This document shows positions 7,962 through 11,950 of a stretch of 11,950 bases of DNA, piece by piece. The position numbers were made by a program, and so were the translations under genes. Every line of letters starts with the position of its first letter. Within the stretch, counting starts at the first letter, position 1. Below the pieces are notes generated by a model, which made no database searches, had not been told where the DNA came from, and saw only the letters and a list, made by a program, of their open reading frames with translations. The stretch comes from Caryophanales bacterium (GTDB lineage: Bacteria > Bacillota_I > Bacilli_A > RFN20 > JAISJY01): positions 1-11,950 of the forward strand of contig JAISJY010000166.1 of NCBI GenBank assembly GCA_031261365.1. Reading direction: 5' to 3'.

Positions 7962-9681
7962 TATTTTGAACTTTTTAAAAAATCCTTTTATTATTATTTC
8001 TTTAATAGTTTTTTTGTTACTTATTTTACTTTTATTTTATTTTTTAAAGACTAATAGACATATAGAAAAGATTTTAACTTATAAAGCTTCAGATAAAATT
8101 AATGAAAATCAATATTTAGTAGTTTTTGATATGCCAAAGAAGTTAGTTTCAATGTATCGGGAACACGGGGTAGAAACTCGGTTAGTTATGCCTTTTGCTG
8201 ATTTAGAATATTTAATTTTAGATATAGCAGATTATCGGAAGTTTGATAAATATATCTCTTCTTGTCTTGGTTCTAATAAAGGCTTAAATGTTTTTATTAA
8301 GATATTAGACCCAAGAGATTCTTTATTAAAGAATGTTATTTTAGAGTTTCTTAATTATTCTAGAGATAATGGACTTATTTATTCAAAGATGTCTTTTATT
8401 GATAGACAACCTTCTAACTTAGTTTTCAATACTAAACTAAAAATATTTACTCAAAAGACCTTTTTAAATGTTTTAAAGAAGAAGTTACATGTTTCAAAAG
8501 CAACAGGTGGAGCGATATATGTTATTAGATTTAAAGATTATTTACAAAGAAAAGGTAAAGATAATGGAGCGTATGATTTGTTTGAAAGTTATTTAGCTGA
8601 ATTGATTTTAAATCTAGAAACAGGTAGATTTTTTGGTTTAACTTCTAATGATGATTTAATTTATTATAAAGAAAATATCTTTAATAAAGAAGAAGCTTTA
8701 AAAGAGTTTGAAAGATTAATGGGTTATGATAAAAGTGATAAATCTTTATTAAAAGATGCTAATATCAAAGTTGTTATTGGAATTATTGATGGGAGTATTG
8801 GAGATGTTTATTCTTCTTTTGAAGTTTTACAAAGAGATATAAGTAGATTTATAAATGAGAAAGCTACTAATCATTACCTTTATAATTACTTTGATTTTAC
8901 TCAAGGTTCTTACCGTGATATAGTTAATACTGATATTACTAATTTACATAATTATCTTGATAATTTAAAGATAGAATATAGATTTTTCCCTATTGTTCAT
9001 GTTAAAACAGCAGTTTTATATTCTTATTATGTTGATTATGCTAAATCAAATGATAAATTAGAATACCTTTCTTTTTTGCAGTTAGCCAAGAAATATAATA
9101 GAGAAGATTTATTCTTTAAGAGAACTTTAGAAAACTTATCTGCGTCTTTGAAAGCAACTTCAGGGAAAAGATATCGTTTTTTAATTAATATTAGTTTAGA
9201 TGAATTGCCTTATTATAATCATTTTTTTGAGGACAATGTTGAGAAACTTCGTTTAATTTTAATTATTCAATATAGTGAGTTTATTAATTGTAATGTTCAA
9301 CAGTTTACTCAATTACAAAGAAGTTTAGATGATAAAGGTATTTTAGTAGCCGTTCAAGCAGATGTTAAATTAGCAACTTATAAGTTTGATTTATTAGATA
9401 ATGTTTCTCAAATAATCTTAGATGCTGATTTAGTTGAGGCTATTCAAATTAATTATAGTAAACAATTGATCTTAAATAACATTCAAGAAAACTTAGCGAG
9501 CGGAGTTAAAAAGAATTATATTTGTTTATATGCTGATTCTAGTGAACTTATTGCTTACTTAATAAATAAAGAAATAGATAACATTGGTGGTAATTATTTA
9601 ATTCCTAATCCTATTTCAAGTATTGATGATACCGGTTATTTACAAAATAGACGAATTAAAAGGTTTATGGGTGATGAATAG
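7942..9681 (+). CDS. Membrane protein with degenerate GGDEF and EAL domains (likely catalytically dead)
   Basis: The 579-residue protein has one N-terminal TM helix (about 15-36), a linker/PAS-sized region (50-160), a GGDEF-like domain (about 168-310) and an EAL-like domain (about 325-575). The GGDEF loop reads GRFFGLTS (228-235), close to the GRFFG of GdpP upstream. EAL landmarks align but active residues are lost: FPIVHVKT fits QPIVxLxT, yet EAL is Y363-V-D365, the ExTE glutamates are I441 and Y444, the DDFG aspartates are Q472 and A473, and the catalytic lysine is I492. N416 in the NIS motif and the late GNYLIPNP (QGYxFxxP) remain. I infer a cyclic-nucleotide-binding or scaffold role, not turnover. 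The ATG at 7942 overlaps rlmH by 20 nt; an in-frame TAA at 7933 fixes it, while the nearest GAGGAG is 15 nt upstream. It ends with TAG. Domain call is from motif pattern only. Confidence 0.75.
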   Translation: MPTIINDILNFLKNPFIIISLIVFLLLILLLFYFLKTNRHIEKILTYKASDKINENQYLVVFDMPKKLVSMYREHGVETRLVMPFADLEYLILDIADYRKFDKYISSCLGSNKGLNVFIKILDPRDSLLKNVILEFLNYSRDNGLIYSKMSFIDRQPSNLVFNTKLKIFTQKTFLNVLKKKLHVSKATGGAIYVIRFKDYLQRKGKDNGAYDLFESYLAELILNLETGRFFGLTSNDDLIYYKENIFNKEEALKEFERLMGYDKSDKSLLKDANIKVVIGIIDGSIGDVYSSFEVLQRDISRFINEKATNHYLYNYFDFTQGSYRDIVNTDITNLHNYLDNLKIEYRFFPIVHVKTAVLYSYYVDYAKSNDKLEYLSFLQLAKKYNREDLFFKRTLENLSASLKATSGKRYRFLINISLDELPYYNHFFEDNVEKLRLILIIQYSEFINCNVQQFTQLQRSLDDKGILVAVQADVKLATYKFDLLDNVSQIILDADLVEAIQINYSKQLILNNIQENLASGVKKNYICLYADSSELIAYLINKEIDNIGGNYLIPNPISSIDDTGYLQNRRIKRFMGDE

Positions 9682-10375
9682 GATTATTAGAGATTTTGAT
9701 TTAGTTGCCTTAAAAATTGTTAGAAATGTTATTGAGAAGACTTTTATTCAAAATGGTTTTTTAGAAATAATTAGTCAAGAAGTATTAAAAGAAAATTATT
9801 TTCAGTTAAGAGATGTTTTAACTTATGAAGGTTTCTATTATGCGAGAGAGGAAAATAAAAAGCAACATTTTTTTCAAGTTTTAACTTCTTTTAAAAACAC
9901 TTTTGAAAGGTTATTATTTATTCCAACACTTGTTTTAGAAAAAGATGGAGAATATTTTTTATTCTTTAAAGAAAAACTACTTTCTTTGCAAATGTTTGAT
10001 AATTATTTTAAAGTAAGTATTAATAGTAATATCTTTGATTATCTTAATGTTTCTTTATTATTACCTTTAAAAGTTAAAGTTGAGACTTTAGAAAAAGATA
10101 TTTTAGATTATTTAAAAGATTTCATTATAGCGGAAAGCGAAGTTGTTATCTCTAGTAAAAAGAAATTAAGAGAGGAAGGACTTCTTAAAATACATATTGA
10201 GAATACCAAGATTATTAAAAAAGAAGATTTAAAATCAACACTTGATAAATATAAAAATGATTTAATTCAGCAAGAGAAGATAAAAAACAATAAATATTTA
10301 CAAAGTTTAATAACAAATGAAGGTAATTATAAAGTTTTGTTTGAAGGTGAAAATCAATATTTAAAGTTAAAGTAA
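9674..10375 (+). CDS. Unrecognised cytosolic protein, last gene of the gdpP operon
   Basis: I do not recognise this 233-residue protein. It has no signal peptide or TM segment, and no Cys or Trp. The first 60 residues look helical; 65-135 alternate hydrophobic beta-like segments (LLFIPTLVLEK, EYFLFFKEKL, LNVSLLLPLKV); residues 138-210 are strongly charged and helical, rich in Lys/Glu, possibly a coiled coil; the end (215-233) is short and beta-like. The start is taken as ATG 9674, overlapping the preceding TAG stop by 8 nt. The upstream in-frame ATG at 9623 would add 17 residues inside the pseudo-EAL gene and has no ribosome-binding site. AAAAGG about 11 nt upstream is weak, so translation probably depends on coupling. 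Tight linkage suggests a shared job with the pseudo GGDEF-EAL protein, which is inference. Confidence 0.75.
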   Translation: MNRIIRDFDLVALKIVRNVIEKTFIQNGFLEIISQEVLKENYFQLRDVLTYEGFYYAREENKKQHFFQVLTSFKNTFERLLFIPTLVLEKDGEYFLFFKEKLLSLQMFDNYFKVSINSNIFDYLNVSLLLPLKVKVETLEKDILDYLKDFIIAESEVVISSKKKLREEGLLKIHIENTKIIKKEDLKSTLDKYKNDLIQQEKIKNNKYLQSLITNEGNYKVLFEGENQYLKLK

Positions 10376-10376
10376 A

Positions 10377-10973
10377 TTAACAACCGCTTAGTAATCTTCC
10401 ATAGTAATGTGATATTCCATTATCTAAGAGTGTGTTATTGATTATATAACACAGGACAGGATTAAGAGAAGATTCTGTATTATCAAACTCAATATAAAAG
10501 AGTGCTTCTTGTATATCCATATCATGAAAATAACCTGAATGAACATTAAAAGTGCAAATATATTCATTATCTTCACGAACTGTATTTTCTAAATTGAATG
10601 GTTTTTCATCACTTGAAAGATAGAAATAAGCCATTATTAAAAAGTTAGTTTCAAAATATAAATCATCGTATTTTAAGTTTCTTTCATTTGCTGAACTATA
10701 TTCTAATAATTGTTCTCTTGAATAAATAAAATGCCCTAAAGAGTGTCTAAAATTATCTTGATAGTATTTCATTCCTTTGTTATTTTGATATTCCATTGAA
10801 CAAACATTTTCATCGCTTGAACTACTATGTTCTTCACTTTGGTTTATTGATGATGTATTTTCGTTGCTTAAACTACTAACTTCTTCACTTATTTCTAGCG
10901 AACTTAAACTTTCAGTATTACTACATCCAATTAGTGAAACGACAACAGTTAATATTAGTAAGATTTTCTTCAT
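10377..10973 (-). CDS. Ser/Glu-rich lipoprotein of unknown function
   Basis: The 198-residue protein begins with KK, a hydrophobic helix and lipobox L14-I-G-C17, so it is a predicted surface lipoprotein. Residues 18-56 form a Ser/Glu/Asn-rich tether. The globular part (about 60-198) carries Cys58, Cys140, Cys175 and Cys198, an even number that could form two disulfides outside the cell. The pattern YSREQLLEY, then DDLYFETNFLIMAYF, then YICTFNV, then EALFYIEFD resembles small clostridial lipoproteins of the PrcB-C-like type, but I recall this pattern only loosely. ATG 10973 is preceded by GGAG with 7-nt spacing and a good promoter. The stop is 1 nt from the stop of the convergent operon, leaving no room for a terminator. 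Confidence 0.82.
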   Translation of the reverse strand: MKKILLILTVVVSLIGCSNTESLSSLEISEEVSSLSNENTSSINQSEEHSSSSDENVCSMEYQNNKGMKYYQDNFRHSLGHFIYSREQLLEYSSANERNLKYDDLYFETNFLIMAYFYLSSDEKPFNLENTVREDNEYICTFNVHSGYFHDMDIQEALFYIEFDNTESSLNPVLCYIINNTLLDNGISHYYGRLLSGC

Positions 10974-10989
10974 TTGTTTTCTCCATTAC

Positions 10990-11003
10990 TTAATCTTGAT
11001 TAA
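10990..11003. repeat. 14-bp inverted repeat at the predicted transcription start (possible operator)
   Basis: TTAATC-TT-GATTAA has perfect 6-bp arms and a 2-bp centre. It directly adjoins the -10 box of the lipoprotein promoter and spans the predicted start of transcription, a typical repressor position. It is short and AT-rich, so it could be chance. Confidence 0.35.
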
Positions 11004-11031
11004 ATTATACAATAATTATCAGATTTGTCTA
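11004..11031 (-). promoter_or_regulatory. Sigma-A-type promoter of the Ser/Glu-rich lipoprotein
   Basis: On the minus strand, TAGACA (11031-11026, 5 of 6 to TTGACA) and a perfect TATAAT (11009-11004) are separated by 16 nt. Transcription would start near 10997, giving a leader of about 24 nt that contains the GGAG ribosome-binding site at 10984-10981. This is the best-formed promoter in the window. Confidence 0.65.
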
Positions 11032-11063
11032 TATTCATATATGAAAAGTTAGAAATAAATAAC

Positions 11064-11069
11064 TACAAT
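11064..11069 (+). promoter_or_regulatory. Weak candidate -10 box for the C39 exporter gene
   Basis: TACAAT (5 of 6 to TATAAT) lies 80 nt before the exporter start, in the only gene-free stretch upstream of it. No recognisable -35 box sits 16-18 nt further up. It would give a leader of about 73 nt. The rest of the interval 10974-11148 shows only the divergent lipoprotein promoter and AT-rich sequence; no leader-peptide ORF with a double-glycine motif was found there. Confidence 0.2.
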
Positions 11070-11138
11070 AACAAATCAATATTTAAAGTTACTTTCTTAA
11101 TTATTCCCCTTTTCTTTTTAATTAAAGGACATTATATT

Positions 11139-11144
11139 AGGAGG
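11139..11144 (+). promoter_or_regulatory. Ribosome-binding site of the C39 exporter gene
   Basis: AGGAGG is a perfect Shine-Dalgarno core 4 nt before the ATG at 11149. It decides the start of a reading frame that has no stop in the window, and it contrasts with the starts at 2658 and 2801, which have none. Confidence 0.8.
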
Positions 11145-11148
11145 AATT

Positions 11149-11950
11149 ATGCAACATATTTTACAAAGAGAGAAAAACGAATGTGGTATAGCTGTTATGA
11201 TAATGTATTTAAGTTTATTTAAAATTGAAAAATCTTATGAAGAAATCAAAGAAAGTATAGATATAAATGAAAAAGGGTTATCTTTATTAGAGATGAGCAA
11301 ATATCTAAATAATTATACTCAAGTAAATAGTTTTCAATTAACAGAAACATCAGAAATCACTGTTTTTCCTTGTATTGCTATTATAAGTCATAAAAAGAAA
11401 AATCATTTTATTTTAATTTATAAAAAAGAAGGCAATGATATTATTTATTCTGACCCTTGTCATTATGCTCTTAAAAAAAGAAAACTAACATCTTTAAATA
11501 TTACTTATCTTATTTTTGGAGATAGTTTAGAAGTTGTTCTTCCCTCAAAAAAGAAACAAAAAGATTCTTTATATGCTGTTCCTTTAATTATTTTACAAAT
11601 TGTAGAGTTGTTTTTAATTACATTTTCTTTCTTTTATTTATTTTCTATGGTTGGGTTTAGTGGAGATAAGATTTTAACTTTCTTAATTGTTATTTTGATT
11701 TCTTTACTTATTACTTTATTAAAGAATTATTGTTTAAACAAAGTCAATATTTATTATGATAAGGAATTAATTTTTAATAGATATACGGAAATAGCAAAAA
11801 AGGATGTTTCTTTTGTTTCAGAATTATTTAAAATAAAGAACTTTATTATTAGTAAATATACTCTTTTAATTCCTAGTCTTATTATTATTTTAATTGGGGT
11901 GGCAGGTTTACTATTTATTAATCCTTATATTTATTTAATATTATTTGGTT
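11149..11950 (+). CDS. Peptidase C39-containing ABC exporter, 5' part (truncated by window end)
   Basis: Reading from ATG 11149 the frame is open for 267 codons to the window edge. Residues 1-125 are a C39 bacteriocin-processing peptidase: oxyanion Q6 and nucleophile C12 in LQREKNECGIAV, then H86 in NHFILIYK and D102 in YSDPC complete the Cys-His-Asp triad. A short linker leads to exporter TM helices (about 142-168, 174-192, 238-266), with a cytosolic loop between TM2 and TM3 like that of other such transporters. The full protein should be about 700 residues, so roughly 430, including the remaining TMs and the ATPase, lie beyond the window. Known relatives cut double-glycine leader peptides and export the mature peptide (bacteriocins, pheromones). 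Substrate and immunity genes are not visible. The divergent lipoprotein gene next to it may or may not be related. Confidence 0.88.
   Translation, partial: MQHILQREKNECGIAVMIMYLSLFKIEKSYEEIKESIDINEKGLSLLEMSKYLNNYTQVNSFQLTETSEITVFPCIAIISHKKKNHFILIYKKEGNDIIYSDPCHYALKKRKLTSLNITYLIFGDSLEVVLPSKKKQKDSLYAVPLIILQIVELFLITFSFFYLFSMVGFSGDKILTFLIVILISLLITLLKNYCLNKVNIYYDKELIFNRYTEIAKKDVSFVSELFKIKNFIISKYTLLIPSLIIILIGVAGLLFINPYIYLILFG

Noticed and set aside
9623..9673. Upstream ATG for the last operon gene, giving a 250-residue product
   Set aside because: It would lie 59 nt inside the previous gene with no ribosome-binding site; the ATG at 9674 gives the usual short overlap of this operon.
10864..11052. 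Plus-strand ORF of 62 codons across the start of the Ser/Glu-rich lipoprotein
   Set aside because: It is the shadow of the signal peptide and serine tether on the other strand, and no Shine-Dalgarno precedes it.
11105..11129. CCTTT...AAAGG inverted repeat upstream of the exporter, considered as a terminator or attenuator
   Set aside because: The stem is only about 5 bp with an 11-nt loop and no T-run follows, too weak to call.
11025..11222. Plus-strand ORF of 65 codons starting at TTG, considered as a leader peptide for the C39 exporter
   Set aside because: It overlaps the exporter start out of frame, has no double-glycine motif and no ribosome-binding site; the exporter frame has AGGAGG and a conserved peptidase.

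Overview
The window comes from an AT-rich, low-GC Gram-positive genome, most likely a host-associated, Mollicutes-like lineage of Bacilli (RF39, Erysipelotrichia or Acholeplasma-like). This placement is inferred from base composition, gene content and gene order, not from a search. TAA, TGA and TAG all serve as stops, and TGA ends several genes in ATGA start/stop overlaps, so the code is the standard bacterial one and not the Mycoplasma code. Two lipobox-type signal peptides show a single-membrane cell that anchors lipoproteins.

Layout. (1) Positions 18-2087 (+): a large secreted lipoprotein with an ADP-ribosylglycohydrolase-type domain followed by beta-rich, carbohydrate-binding-like domains. 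(2) Positions 2080-2658 (-): a small zinc-ribbon membrane protein whose 3' end overlaps the first gene by 8 nt. (3) A 142-nt divergent promoter region in which TATAAT boxes sit only 6-9 nt before the start codons on both sides. Both starts lack a Shine-Dalgarno sequence, and one promoter lies inside a perfect 17-bp palindrome. (4) Positions 2801-10375 (+): a tightly packed seven-gene operon, gdpP, rplI, dnaB, walJ (yycJ), rlmH, a membrane protein with degenerate GGDEF and EAL domains, and an unrecognised cytosolic protein. Gaps are 1 nt or less and most junctions overlap. (5) Positions 10377-10973 (-): a Ser/Glu-rich lipoprotein ending 1 nt from the operon. (6) Positions 11149-11950 (+): the 5' part of a peptidase C39-containing ABC exporter, cut by the window edge.

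How the genes fit together. The operon core is the conserved Firmicutes block of c-di-AMP phosphodiesterase, ribosomal protein L9 and replicative helicase. It is joined here to the WalJ-RlmH pair, so nucleotide signalling, replication and ribosome maturation are co-transcribed. The most unusual member is the sixth gene. It keeps the layout of a cyclic-di-GMP turnover enzyme (TM, GGDEF, EAL) but has lost almost all catalytic residues, and it sits in the same transcript as GdpP, whose own GGDEF domain is also degenerate. The flanks are accessory: a surface ADP-ribosyl hydrolase-like lipoprotein on the left, and a lipoprotein plus a double-glycine-leader type exporter on the right. No rRNA, tRNA, CRISPR array, insertion sequence or convincing intrinsic terminator was seen, and no gene-free stretch exceeds 300 bases.
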